This document shows positions 6,531 to 12,610 of a stretch of DNA of 12,610 bases, piece after piece (position 1 is the stretch's first letter; each line of letters begins with the position of its first letter). The stretch spans positions 1 to 12,610 of the forward strand of contig CAYXVB010000107.1 of the NCBI GenBank assembly GCA_964467785.1, written 5' to 3'. The translations under genes and the position numbers were made by a program. This stretch comes from CAYXVB01 sp964467785 (GTDB lineage: Bacteria > Bdellovibrionota > UBA1018). Below the pieces are notes generated by a model, which saw nothing but the letters and a program-made list of their open reading frames with translations, had not been told where the DNA came from and ran no database searches.

Positions 6531-6570
6531 AACCAAAGACCCGGCCAGGGAAGCTGCCAGAGAAACAAAG

Positions 6571-7620
6571 ATGACCCGCAATAATAAAATGAACTTCGAA
6601 TCGATCGACCCCCGTCACTGGAATCGCCAACGCCTCAGGGAACTCCTCCATTACCGGATCAATCGCAAGGTCCTGGTGATCGGTGACGTCGGCGTTGACC
6701 GTTATACCGTCGGGCAGGTCGAGCGGATCTCTCCAGAAGCTCCAGTTCCGATCGTGACGGTCACGGAGGAGCGCCTCAAGCTGGGGCTGGCTTCCAATGT
6801 CGCGGACAATATCCAAGCCCTCGGTGGCGAGCCTTGGATGGTGGGCGTGATCGGCTCGGATGCGGGCGCGGGCACGCTGAAAGCTCTTTTTGAGTCCAAT
6901 GGCATCGCCCATCGGAATCTGGTCGTCGATCGATCGCGCCGGACCGTGCTCAAAGAGCGTGTGGTCAGCGACGGTCAGCAGCTGCTCCGGATTGATTACG
7001 AGAGCACGCACGAGCTGGATCCCCGCACCGAGGAGGCCGTGCTCAAAAAGGTAAGGGCGCTCATGCCCAAGGCGGACGCGGTGATTCTCGAGGATTACGC
7101 CAAAGGTCTGGTGGGCGCCGCATTTGCTCGAGAGCTTTTTGCGTTGGCCCGCAAGCACGGCAAGATCGTTGCCGTGGATCCCAACGCCAAGTCGCCGGCC
7201 GGGCTTTACAAAGGCGCCGGAGTGCTGACGCCGAACACGAAGGAGGCTGAGGCGCTCACGGGAATGAAGATCCGTGACGAGCGCTCCCTCTGGGAGTCGG
7301 GCTGGAGGCTGGTCGAAGAGTGCGGCGCCCGTCACGTCGTGATCACCCGAGGCAAGGACGGAATGGCGATCTTTTCGAAGGGTGCGACGAGCTGCAAGCT
7401 GATCCCGACCTACGCGCGCGAAGTCTACGACGTCTCGGGCGCGGGCGATACGGTGATCTCGATGCTGACGCTTGCGCTGGCCGGCGGCGCGGCTATCGAG
7501 GAGGCCTGCGTGCTCGGCAATCTCGCCGCGGGCGTGGAGGTCGGCAAGCGCGGCACCGCCACGGTGAGCGTGCAGGAGATCGAAGCCTCGCTCGAGTTTT
7601 TCAATGCTCTCAGGACGTGA
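6571..7620 (+). CDS. hldA: D-glycero-beta-D-manno-heptose-7-phosphate kinase (RfaE1/HldA type)
   Basis: This PfkB-fold kinase phosphorylates heptose 7-phosphate at C1 on the way to ADP-heptose. From ATG 6571 it has 349 residues. The RfaE1 signature is G-D-V-G-V-D-R-Y (38-45), then G-Q-V-E-R-I-S-P-E-A-P-V-P, then L-G-L-A-S-N-V-A. The PfkB C-terminal motif is D-V-S-G-A-G-D-T (287-294), with D293 as catalytic base. The nucleotidyltransferase half of fused HldE is absent, so a separate HldC/RfaE2 is expected elsewhere. The frame is open further upstream to 6436, but that part overlaps the glycosyltransferase and is Arg/Pro-rich, unlike the family. ATG 6571 (or 6589) is therefore the true start, 40 bases after the previous stop. 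Gene order with the family 9 transferase supports a role in LPS inner-core synthesis. Confidence 0.9.
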   Translation: MTRNNKMNFESIDPRHWNRQRLRELLHYRINRKVLVIGDVGVDRYTVGQVERISPEAPVPIVTVTEERLKLGLASNVADNIQALGGEPWMVGVIGSDAGAGTLKALFESNGIAHRNLVVDRSRRTVLKERVVSDGQQLLRIDYESTHELDPRTEEAVLKKVRALMPKADAVILEDYAKGLVGAAFARELFALARKHGKIVAVDPNAKSPAGLYKGAGVLTPNTKEAEALTGMKIRDERSLWESGWRLVEECGARHVVITRGKDGMAIFSKGATSCKLIPTYAREVYDVSGAGDTVISMLTLALAGGAAIEEACVLGNLAAGVEVGKRGTATVSVQEIEASLEFFNALRT

Positions 7621-7636
7621 GGGGAGATCTGGAGAG

Positions 7637-8008
7637 ATGAGAACAGGAAGGCCTGGATTTTTCGAGAATCGCTGTCCGTTCTGCGGGAAAGGCGAGATTT
7701 TTCACTCCGTCGTCCTTATGCACCGGGCCTGTCCCTCTTGCGGACATGTCTATGAGCGCGAGCCAGGATTCTTTGTGGGAGCGATGGTATTCAGCTACCT
7801 CTTGTGTTGCGGCTTGGCCGTGCCGGCCGTGGCTTTTGGGATCCTCGTGCTGCATGGAGAACCGTTCACGATACTCGCAGTGACAATCGGGGCATTGGTC
7901 GTGCTCACTCCGCTCCTGATCCGTTTTTCGCGGTTGATCTGGATCCAGATAGATGCGCTCGCCCAGCGCAAGATCGATCGGGACGAGAAGGCGCGCGGCC
8001 CCCGCTGA
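7637..8008 (+). CDS. DUF983-like zinc-ribbon membrane protein
   Basis: This small protein (123 aa from ATG 7637) has an N-terminal zinc ribbon made of C13-x2-C16 and C32-x2-C35, in the pattern R-C-P-x-C-G-x-G-x-x-F typical of DUF983. Two hydrophobic segments (about 49-72 and 76-98) follow as membrane helices, then a charged cytoplasmic tail rich in Arg, Lys and Asp. The molecular function of the family is unknown. The frame also has an ATG at 7604 inside the end of the kinase gene, but GGGGAG at 7621-7626 favours 7637, and the conserved part begins after it. It is 16 bases downstream of the heptose kinase and probably its operon partner. A role in envelope biogenesis is only inferred from the neighbours. 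Confidence 0.75.
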   Translation: MRTGRPGFFENRCPFCGKGEIFHSVVLMHRACPSCGHVYEREPGFFVGAMVFSYLLCCGLAVPAVAFGILVLHGEPFTILAVTIGALVVLTPLLIRFSRLIWIQIDALAQRKIDRDEKARGPR

Positions 8009-8088
8009 ATCGATCCTGCCAGGACCTGGGAATCAAATTCCGAAGAATTCGATTATTGAGGCGAAGCCCACTGTTGATAAATTGGACA

Positions 8089-8112
8089 GATTGAATCGTA
8101 CATTTTTCAATC
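8089..8112 (+). repeat. Short inverted repeat in an AT-rich leader of the HAD gene
   Basis: GATTGA (8089-8094) and TCAATC (8107-8112) are perfect 6-base inverted copies around a 12-base AT-rich centre. They lie in the 136-base gap before the exported HAD gene, which is richer in A and T than its surroundings. A loose promoter match overlaps it: TTGATA at 8074-8079 and TACATT at 8099-8104, with a 19-base spacer. It may be a promoter with an operator-like dyad, but both signals are weak. Confidence 0.25.
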
Positions 8113-8144
8113 GTTTGGAGTTGATTCTACGCCCTTCCGGGTGC

Positions 8145-8759
8145 ATGTCTGGATTTCTCATGTGTGGGATCCTGCTATCGTTCCTTTTGAGTGTGACGCT
8201 GGTCCAAGCCAACCCGGCCCCGATGCCCGTCTGCGACAGGCCTTGGGTTTATCTGGACCTGGGCAACACGATCATCGACACCCGTACCCGCGATAAGAAG
8301 GGTGAGGACAAAAACCTGCGCTTCATGCCTGGCGCGCAAGCGTTCCTCAACGAGTTGAAGGACCATCACTACAAGGTGGGCGTCATCTCCAACGCACCTG
8401 AGAGCTGGGGCAAGTCCCTCAGCTCAAAGGTGAAGCACCTTAAGGACTACGTGAAACATCGGTGGCGGGATCGCGAGCGGATTCGCTGGAGCGAGTTCGA
8501 GGCGGGTATCCTGCTGCCTCCGACGGACGCCGAGCGCAAGCCGGCACCTTATCTCTTCGTAAAGGCAAAAGAGCGCGCCGCGGCCCAAGGGTGTGATGCG
8601 GTGTATATTGGCGAAGATGAGAAAGAAGTCGAGGCTGCCAAGGCCGCGGGACTGCACGCTTTTCTTTCGGACGTTTCCGGTAAGCCCGGAAAGGCGCCTT
8701 ATGTGCCGGTGGCGACGCTGGACCGGCTGACTGCCTCGAAGAGCGGCCCGACCCCGTAA
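8145..8759 (+). CDS. Exported HAD-superfamily hydrolase
   Basis: This is a 204-aa protein with a likely signal peptide (residues 1 to about 22: short n-region, Leu/Val-rich core, V-Q-A cleavage site). Its HAD core has motif I V-Y-L-D-L-G-N-T (nucleophile D38), motif II I-S-N (81-83), the motif III lysine in R-K-P (K132) and motif IV I-G-E-D (155-158). The usual Asp two residues after the nucleophile is Gly (G40); this D-x-G-N form also occurs in the YihX-type glucose-1-phosphatase family, so it need not be inactive. The substrate is unknown, and the protein would act in the periplasm. The frame is open upstream to 7953, but that part overlaps the DUF983 gene and has no signal-peptide logic. 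ATG 8145 (or 8160) is preferred. No clear ribosome site is seen. It is unlikely to be the heptose phosphatase GmhB, which is cytoplasmic and has the motif D-R-D-G. Confidence 0.75.
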   Translation: MSGFLMCGILLSFLLSVTLVQANPAPMPVCDRPWVYLDLGNTIIDTRTRDKKGEDKNLRFMPGAQAFLNELKDHHYKVGVISNAPESWGKSLSSKVKHLKDYVKHRWRDRERIRWSEFEAGILLPPTDAERKPAPYLFVKAKERAAAQGCDAVYIGEDEKEVEAAKAAGLHAFLSDVSGKPGKAPYVPVATLDRLTASKSGPTP

Positions 8760-8786
8760 TTCATTAGCTGGGAACAGCAGGCTGGT

Positions 8787-9185
8787 TCAAGTCCGGGGCT
8801 TGCGCTGTGCCCGTATACGGGCGCGTGCGGCTTGCGCCTCGTCGCGGGGGCCGCGGTAGTCGTCGTCGGGATTCATCGGACCTTCTTCGCCATGACAAAG
8901 GAGATCCCAGTCCTCGACCGTTACGCGCGCGAACGCGGTCTGATCGATGGTCTCACAGATCTTCTCCACGAAGTGCCGGGCGGACAGCTCTTTCCAGCTC
9001 TCCGGGATCACGGCAGCGAAGCCAAGCACGCAGCGTTCAGGGTCGTCGAAGTCCGCGACCTCGAGCGCCGAGAGGTTGAACTTTTTGCGCAGGCTCGTAC
9101 AAAGCTCCTCCAGCTCCCGACGTTTTTTGGGGACATCGAGATTGCCGTAGAAATCCAAGACGATCCGTCCGACACCGATGAGCAT
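8787..9185 (-). CDS. DUF503 (YlxP-like) protein
   Basis: The protein is 132 aa from ATG 9185. Residues 1 to about 95 follow the DUF503 pattern: a first strand M-x-I-G-V-x-R-I, a K-K-R-R-E-L helix (20-25), R-K-K-F-N (33-37), E-V-A-D-F-D-D (42-48), V-L-G-F-A-A-V (53-59) and a long helix. Small ylxP-type genes are often found in translation operons (infB-rbfA), but this one is the last gene of an amino-acid operon. Its function is not established. The C-terminal ~35 residues form a charged tail rich in Asp, Glu and Arg beyond the usual domain. AAGGAAG sits 9 bases before ATG 9185 and decides the start. A TTG at 9212 in the same frame would add nine residues outside the family pattern. It ends 27 bases from the convergent HAD gene. 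Confidence 0.7.
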   Translation of the reverse strand: MLIGVGRIVLDFYGNLDVPKKRRELEELCTSLRKKFNLSALEVADFDDPERCVLGFAAVIPESWKELSARHFVEKICETIDQTAFARVTVEDWDLLCHGEEGPMNPDDDYRGPRDEAQAARARIRAQRKPRT

Positions 9186-9240
9186 AGTCGTCAGCTTCCT
9201 TGCTGGAGACAAGAGTCGCGCCGGAGCGCGAGCCCCGGTC

Positions 9241-10176
9241 TCAATCGATCGGGGTCAGCCAGTTCTTAGCGAGCTCGGGCATCTTGCCGCGGACGATTTC
9301 CGCGTAGTCGGCTTTGAGCTTGGCCGTGATCGGCCCCGGTTTGCCGGCCATCTCGCCCTTGCCGATCTTGCGATCATCGATGGAGGAGACGGGGGTGATC
9401 TCGGCTGCGGTACCGGTGAGGAAAACCTCGTCCGCGCACCAGAGGTCGTCGCGGGTCATCCGGCTTTCGAGCACGGTGATGCCTTTTTTGGCGAAGTATT
9501 CCATCACCGTCTGGCGAGTGATGCCGTTGAGGATCGATCCGAGCGAAGTGGTGCGGATGACGCCATTCTTGATGGCAAACAGGTTTTCGCCGCTGCCTTC
9601 GGTCAGGTAGCCTTCCGGATCGAGCAGGAGAGCTTCGTCATAGCCTGCCGCTACGGCCTCGCGCTTGGCGAGCACGCCATTGCAGTACTGGCCCGTGATC
9701 TTTCCCTTGGTCATGGCGGAGTTGACATGCGGGCGGACAAAGCTGGAGATCTTGAGTTTGGCGCCTTCGTTCATGCCCTTGTCGCCCAGGTAAGAGCCCC
9801 ATTCCCAAACGAGAATGGCGACGTCGACCGGCGGGTTGGCGCCGGGATTAACGCCCAGTGGGCCGTCGGCGATATACGCGATTGGGCGGATGTAACATTC
9901 CTCGAAATCGTTGGCCTTGCAGGTGTCGATGCAGGCCCGGACGATCTGCGGCACCGTGTAGGGGAGCGCGAAGCCTAGGATTTTGAAGCTCTCATGGAAG
10001 CGCTCAATGTGCTCGACGAGCTTGAAGACGGCGCCGCCGCCCTTGGCCTGCTTGTAGGCGCGGATGCCTTCGAAGGCGCCCACGCCGTAGTGCAGACCGT
10101 GGGTGAAAAGGCTGATCTTGGCCTCTTCGACCGGAAGGATTTTGCCGTTGAACCAAACTTTAGAGCCTCTTGCCAT
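9241..10176 (-). CDS. ilvE: Branched-chain amino acid aminotransferase
   Basis: IlvE catalyses the last step of valine, leucine and isoleucine synthesis, moving the amino group from glutamate to the branched-chain 2-oxoacid (also reversible). It is a fold-type IV PLP enzyme. The 311-aa protein has the usual N-terminus (W-F-N-G, then H-Y-G-V-G-A-F-E-G-I-R-A-Y, 29-41), R97 in Y-I-R-P, the Schiff-base lysine K159 in G-K-I-T-G-Q-Y, T-E-G-S-G-E-N-L-F (192-200), G-I-T-R-Q and the C-terminal F-L-T-G-T-A-A-E-I-T-P-V. These favour a branched-chain enzyme over D-amino-acid transaminase or 4-amino-4-deoxychorismate lyase. ATG 10176 has AGAGGT 8 bases upstream. It begins 19 bases after the PEP synthase regulator gene and is followed by the DUF503 gene, so the three are probably co-transcribed. 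Pyruvate is a precursor of valine and leucine, which fits the neighbour. Confidence 0.93.
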   Translation of the reverse strand: MARGSKVWFNGKILPVEEAKISLFTHGLHYGVGAFEGIRAYKQAKGGGAVFKLVEHIERFHESFKILGFALPYTVPQIVRACIDTCKANDFEECYIRPIAYIADGPLGVNPGANPPVDVAILVWEWGSYLGDKGMNEGAKLKISSFVRPHVNSAMTKGKITGQYCNGVLAKREAVAAGYDEALLLDPEGYLTEGSGENLFAIKNGVIRTTSLGSILNGITRQTVMEYFAKKGITVLESRMTRDDLWCADEVFLTGTAAEITPVSSIDDRKIGKGEMAGKPGPITAKLKADYAEIVRGKMPELAKNWLTPID

Positions 10177-10195
10177 GGGTGTGACCTCTACTCAG

Positions 10196-11092
10196 TCATT
10201 CAGCCGTTTTGTTGCTTTTGGGTGCCTCTGCCGCGGCCACGGCCGGGACGCCTTCTAAAATATGGGACGGGGTGAGCCTGCGCGAGGCCATCAGCTTGAT
10301 GATCTCGGAGGCGGTCTCCTCGAGCGCTTTTCCTGTGACGTTAAACACAGGCCAACGCCTGTTGCGACGGAAAATTGAGTCCGCGTACTCGATTTCCTGG
10401 TTCACCTTCTCGGGATCGGCGTATTCGCCGCCTTTGTCGTGCCCGAGCCGCTCGAGGCGGGCGCGACGGATGGTCGCCAGGTTTTCGGGATCGATCGTGA
10501 GGCCGATCACGCGGCGTTGGTCGATCTCGAAGACTTCCTTGGGAACTTCAAAACCCATGATCATGGGAATGTTGCAGACACGCCAGCCCTGGTGCGAAAG
10601 GTACATCGAGAGCGGAGTCTTGGAAGTGCGCGAGATGCCGAGGATCACCAGGTCGGCCTTGTCGAGACCGGTCAGGTCGCGGCCGTCGTCATGGGCGATT
10701 GTGTATTCCATGGCTTCGATTCGCTTGAAGTAGTCCTCGTTGACGTCATGAAGCAGGCCGGCAATCGACTTGGGTTCGTAGCCAAAGTGACCGGCTAAGC
10801 CGGCGAGCAGCGGACCGAGCAAGTCGATCGAAGGAATGGATTTGGCGCGCGCCTGGCTCATAAGGTAGGCCCGCAGCTGCGGCGAAACGATGGTGTAGAC
10901 GAGAAGATCCTTGTTCTGCGCGGCATCCTCGCAGATGGCCTCGATCTGCGCCTCGTTGCGAACGTTTTTGAAGCGCGCGAAATAAACGTCATGCTGCCGG
11001 AACTGGACCATGGCAGCCTTGCACATCTGGGCTGCGGTCTCACCCGTTCCGTCCGAAACGATGATGATGCGGCTACCTTTGAAAGTGTTCAT
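10196..11092 (-). CDS. PEP synthase / pyruvate phosphate dikinase regulatory protein (DUF299)
   Basis: Proteins of this family are bifunctional. They inactivate PEP synthase or pyruvate phosphate dikinase with an ADP-dependent threonine kinase activity, and restore it by a phosphate-dependent phosphorylase activity. The 298 residues include the family's N-terminal S-D-G-T-G-E-T-A (13-20), H-D-D-G near 134-137, and the P-loop G-I-S-R-T-S-K-T-P-L-S (152-162). These are followed by M-Y-L-x-x-x-G and N-I-P (174-176), and by the conserved I-F-R, W-P and N-V-T-G-K-A-x-E-E-T-A near 251-273. The last ~20 residues are an Ala/Pro/Lys tail not usual in the family. No ppsA or ppdK gene is in the window, so it is unclear which enzyme it controls. 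ATG 11092 has no strong ribosome site; the gene starts 12 bases after the dehydrogenase stop, so coupling is likely. Confidence 0.92.
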   Translation of the reverse strand: MNTFKGSRIIIVSDGTGETAAQMCKAAMVQFRQHDVYFARFKNVRNEAQIEAICEDAAQNKDLLVYTIVSPQLRAYLMSQARAKSIPSIDLLGPLLAGLAGHFGYEPKSIAGLLHDVNEDYFKRIEAMEYTIAHDDGRDLTGLDKADLVILGISRTSKTPLSMYLSHQGWRVCNIPMIMGFEVPKEVFEIDQRRVIGLTIDPENLATIRRARLERLGHDKGGEYADPEKVNQEIEYADSIFRRNRRWPVFNVTGKALEETASEIIKLMASRRLTPSHILEGVPAVAAAEAPKSNKTAE

Positions 11093-11099
11093 CGGGATC

Positions 11100-11113
11100 A
11101 GCAGCTAGCTGCT
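11100..11113. repeat. Perfect 14-base palindrome between the dehydrogenase and regulator genes
   Basis: AGCAGCTAGCTGCT is fully self-complementary. It fills most of the 12-base gap between the two genes and includes the dehydrogenase TAG stop codon. It ends 7 bases before the regulator ATG. As RNA it could fold as a 5-base stem with a CTAG loop; as DNA it could be a protein site. Part of it encodes the final Ser-Ser codons, so chance is also possible. Confidence 0.4.
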
Positions 11114-12022
11114 TGACTTTACTAAGTTCGGGGGGGCTTTGCCACTTAAAACCGCCGAGATGCCTTGAGCCGCCAGTTCGGCCATGGCCCGGCGAGTCTC
11201 CTGTGTGGCGCTACCCAGATGGGGAAGCAAGACCACGTTGGAGAGCTTTCTTAACGAAGAGGGAATCCGGGGCTCCTGCTCATAAACATCGAGGCCAGCC
11301 GCAAAGATCCGACGGGCGCGGAGCGCGGCGAGCAAGGCCTTTTCGTCGACGACGGGGCCTCGGGAGGTGTTGAGCACGATCGCATCGGGGGGCAGGCAGG
11401 CTAGGCGGTCGCGGTCCAACCAGTGCCGGGTTTCGCTAGTGAGCGGCAGGTGCAATGAGAGGATCTGCGCCCGGACTAGTTTACGTCGAATCGCCATGGC
11501 GGTGTCGCGTCGGGTAATGAACGTCACCCGAATGCCGAAAGCCCGCATGAGCTGGGCGGTTCGCTTGCCGATGCGGCCCGCGCCCACGATCACGGCATGG
11601 CGTCGGTGCAGCTCTTGCCCAAGGAGCTGGTCGGGGGACCAGCCTTTCCAGCGCCCGGAACGGGCCAGGCGTTCGCCCTCGGGCACTCTCTTGCTCGCGG
11701 CCAGCAGGAGCGCGAGCGTCAGCTCGGCCGTCGCTTGGGTGAGAACGCCGGGAGTGTTGACCACGCCGATGCGGCGGCGGGCGCAGGCGCTCAGGTCGAT
11801 GTTGTTGACGCCCACGGCGACATTGCCGACGCAGCGGAGGCGCGCGGCGGTTTTTAGCAGCCTTTCGTCTATCAGGTCAGTTAAAAGACACATCAGCGCG
11901 TCGGCGTCGCGGAGCTCCGTTTTTAGCCGGGTGCGTGTCGCCGCCAGGACGATGTGCGCGTCGTCGCCAAAGTGCCGTGTGAGAATCTCCTTGGGGAACT
12001 CATGGGTGATGACGAGTTTCAC
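11105..12022 (-). CDS. D-isomer-specific 2-hydroxyacid dehydrogenase (glyoxylate/hydroxypyruvate reductase-like)
   Basis: This is an NAD(P)H-linked enzyme that interconverts 2-oxoacids and D-2-hydroxyacids in the cytoplasm. It has the catalytic set R221 (N-T-S-R-G-P), E250 (Y-E-Q-E-P) and H268 (L-P-H-L-G-S-A-T). The Rossmann motif G-A-G-R-I-G is at 147-152, and substrate-loop residues V-A-V-G-V-N-N-I-D are at 68-76. After the second Rossmann strand the sequence is T-R-R-D instead of an acidic residue, which favours NADPH. At 305 aa it is shorter than the usual ~320; about ten residues are missing between that strand (170) and S-L-H-L-P-L-T (189-195). The overall pattern resembles GyaR/GhrB glyoxylate or hydroxypyruvate reductases, but the substrate cannot be fixed. 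The start is GTG 12022, with GGAG pressed against it. A stop four codons upstream rules out an earlier start. Confidence 0.87.
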   Translation of the reverse strand: MKLVITHEFPKEILTRHFGDDAHIVLAATRTRLKTELRDADALMCLLTDLIDERLLKTAARLRCVGNVAVGVNNIDLSACARRRIGVVNTPGVLTQATAELTLALLLAASKRVPEGERLARSGRWKGWSPDQLLGQELHRRHAVIVGAGRIGKRTAQLMRAFGIRVTFITRRDTAMAIRRKLVRAQILSLHLPLTSETRHWLDRDRLACLPPDAIVLNTSRGPVVDEKALLAALRARRIFAAGLDVYEQEPRIPSSLRKLSNVVLLPHLGSATQETRRAMAELAAQGISAVLSGKAPPNLVKSSS

Positions 12023-12056
12023 TCCAAGAACTTAGCACGCCGCCTGGGGTTGGGCT

Positions 12057-12596
12057 TCATTTTCCGGATGACGCCTTGTTGAGCTCACGAAGGTGCTCAA
12101 ACCGGATGAATGTCTCGGGGGCGGGGACCTGCTGCAGGCCCGCGCCATATTGGGAGACTCGTACCTTGCCGGAGTAACTGAAGGGGACTTCCATCGTGAA
12201 TTCTTTTTCCGGATGGTCGAAGCGAGGGTCACCGTCGGTGAGCTCCCAACGGGTCCGGCCCTCGGGCAGTCGATGGCTCAGGAAGTTGTCGCCATCCTTC
12301 TTCGTTTTCGATGCCCCTTCCGCAATGATCCCGCCGCGCTTGAAGAAGCCGTCCAGGAACGACTCCCGGATCTTGAATCCGACATCGCTGTCGATAAAGG
12401 TCGGACGAAGGACGCTTTGGGATCCTTTGATCACGAGCGCGACGGGCTGTTCGTCATCGAGGACGCTTTTCCACCAGGGCCGGAACGCGGGATTCATGAG
12501 CGTGCCTTGAAGATGGCCCAGATCACCGGAGGCGAAGAGCAGCTCTTTTTGGGATTTCGTTGCGGGTTCCTCCCAAGTGACCTGCATGCTGATCAT
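12057..12596 (-). CDS. Unrecognised protein, possibly cut at the right edge
   Basis: I do not recognise this 179-aa protein. It has no signal peptide, no membrane segment and no cysteine. It looks like a soluble mixed alpha/beta or mainly beta protein: an N-terminal charged stretch, then L-M-N-P-A-F-R-P-W-W near 33-42, alternating hydrophobic strands at about 52-62, a Lys/Asp-rich segment (95-102), and a beta-rich second half with E-V-P-F-S-Y-S-G-K-V-R-V (135-146). It ends in a short basic tail. ATG 12596 (or 12587, residue 4) is taken as start. The frame is still open to the window end (codons D-P-L-D before the ATG), so the true start could lie beyond. It is 34 bases upstream of the dehydrogenase and on the same strand, so it is probably in the same operon. 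Its coding pattern fits its neighbours, so I regard it as real. Confidence 0.7.
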   Translation of the reverse strand: MISMQVTWEEPATKSQKELLFASGDLGHLQGTLMNPAFRPWWKSVLDDEQPVALVIKGSQSVLRPTFIDSDVGFKIRESFLDGFFKRGGIIAEGASKTKKDGDNFLSHRLPEGRTRWELTDGDPRFDHPEKEFTMEVPFSYSGKVRVSQYGAGLQQVPAPETFIRFEHLRELNKASSGK

Positions 12597-12610
12597 GTCC
12601 AGTGGATCCC

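Noticed and set aside
6436..6570. A 45-residue N-terminal extension of the heptose kinase
   Set aside because: It overlaps the end of the glycosyltransferase and is Arg/Pro-rich, unlike any RfaE1 N-terminus.
5517..6581. A 354-codon minus-strand frame opposite the glycosyltransferase
   Set aside because: Antisense shadow of a convincing family 9 glycosyltransferase; Arg/His-rich with no recognisable motifs.
6349..7335. A 328-codon minus-strand frame opposite the heptose kinase
   Set aside because: Antisense to a kinase with all family motifs; low-complexity basic translation.
7953..8144. A 64-residue N-terminal extension of the HAD protein
   Set aside because: It overlaps the end of the DUF983 gene, is Arg/Pro-rich and would bury a good signal peptide; the start at 8145 explains the sequence better.
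8145..8759. GmhB, the heptose bisphosphate phosphatase, as identity of the HAD gene near the heptose kinase
   Set aside because: GmhB is cytoplasmic with a D-R-D-G motif; this protein has a signal peptide and D-L-G-N.
8760..8786. A two-way terminator between the convergent HAD and DUF503 genes
   Set aside because: The 27-base gap has no stem with a following T run on either strand.
9178..9978. A 266-codon plus-strand frame opposite ilvE
   Set aside because: The minus-strand IlvE has its catalytic lysine and all motifs; the plus-strand frame is rich in Ala, Gly and Asp and resembles nothing known.

Overview
The window is a densely packed stretch of GC-rich chromosome (roughly 60% G+C by eye) from a Gram-negative bacterium. 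The Gram-negative call rests on two LPS-heptose genes, a glycosyltransferase family 9 (heptosyltransferase-type) protein and a stand-alone RfaE1/HldA-type heptose kinase, together with an exported lytic transglycosylase. I cannot name the lineage. The gene mix would fit a deltaproteobacterial/Bdellovibrionota-like or PVC-like organism, but nothing here decides that. I see no transposases, phage genes, tRNAs, rRNAs or CRISPR arrays.

Layout. (1) 1-581, minus strand: the first 41 codons of an exported protein cut by the window edge, preceded by a DCC-family (DUF393) thiol-disulfide oxidoreductase-like gene. (2) 582-829: a divergent intergenic region with an AT-rich island and a GC-rich hairpin. 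(3) 830-8008, plus strand: lytic transglycosylase; then a promoter and operator-like dyad; then queD-queC-DUF366 (7-deazaguanine/queuosine precursor synthesis), a hisC-family aminotransferase overlapping cmk (cytidylate kinase), a family 9 glycosyltransferase, an rfaE1/hldA-type kinase and a DUF983 zinc-ribbon membrane protein. (4) 8145-8759, plus strand: an exported HAD-superfamily hydrolase. (5) 12596-8787, minus strand, converging on region 4: an unrecognised ~179-aa protein, a D-2-hydroxyacid dehydrogenase, a PEP synthase/PPDK regulatory kinase-phosphorylase (DUF299), a branched-chain aminotransferase (ilvE) and a DUF503 protein. The four named genes after the unrecognised one are separated by only 12 to about 55 bases.

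How the genes relate. QueD and QueC are two of the enzymes that turn dihydroneopterin triphosphate into preQ0. QueE, which acts between them, is absent here, and a DUF366 protein sits 3 bases after queC instead. This is the best candidate for under-described biology in the window. The glycosyltransferase and heptose kinase form a small LPS inner-core module. The minus-strand operon links pyruvate/PEP control (DUF299 protein) with 2-oxoacid metabolism (dehydrogenase and IlvE). Most of the window is recognisable housekeeping DNA. I found no clearly new defence or mobile system; the novelty lies in gene associations, odd protein features and small regulatory structures.
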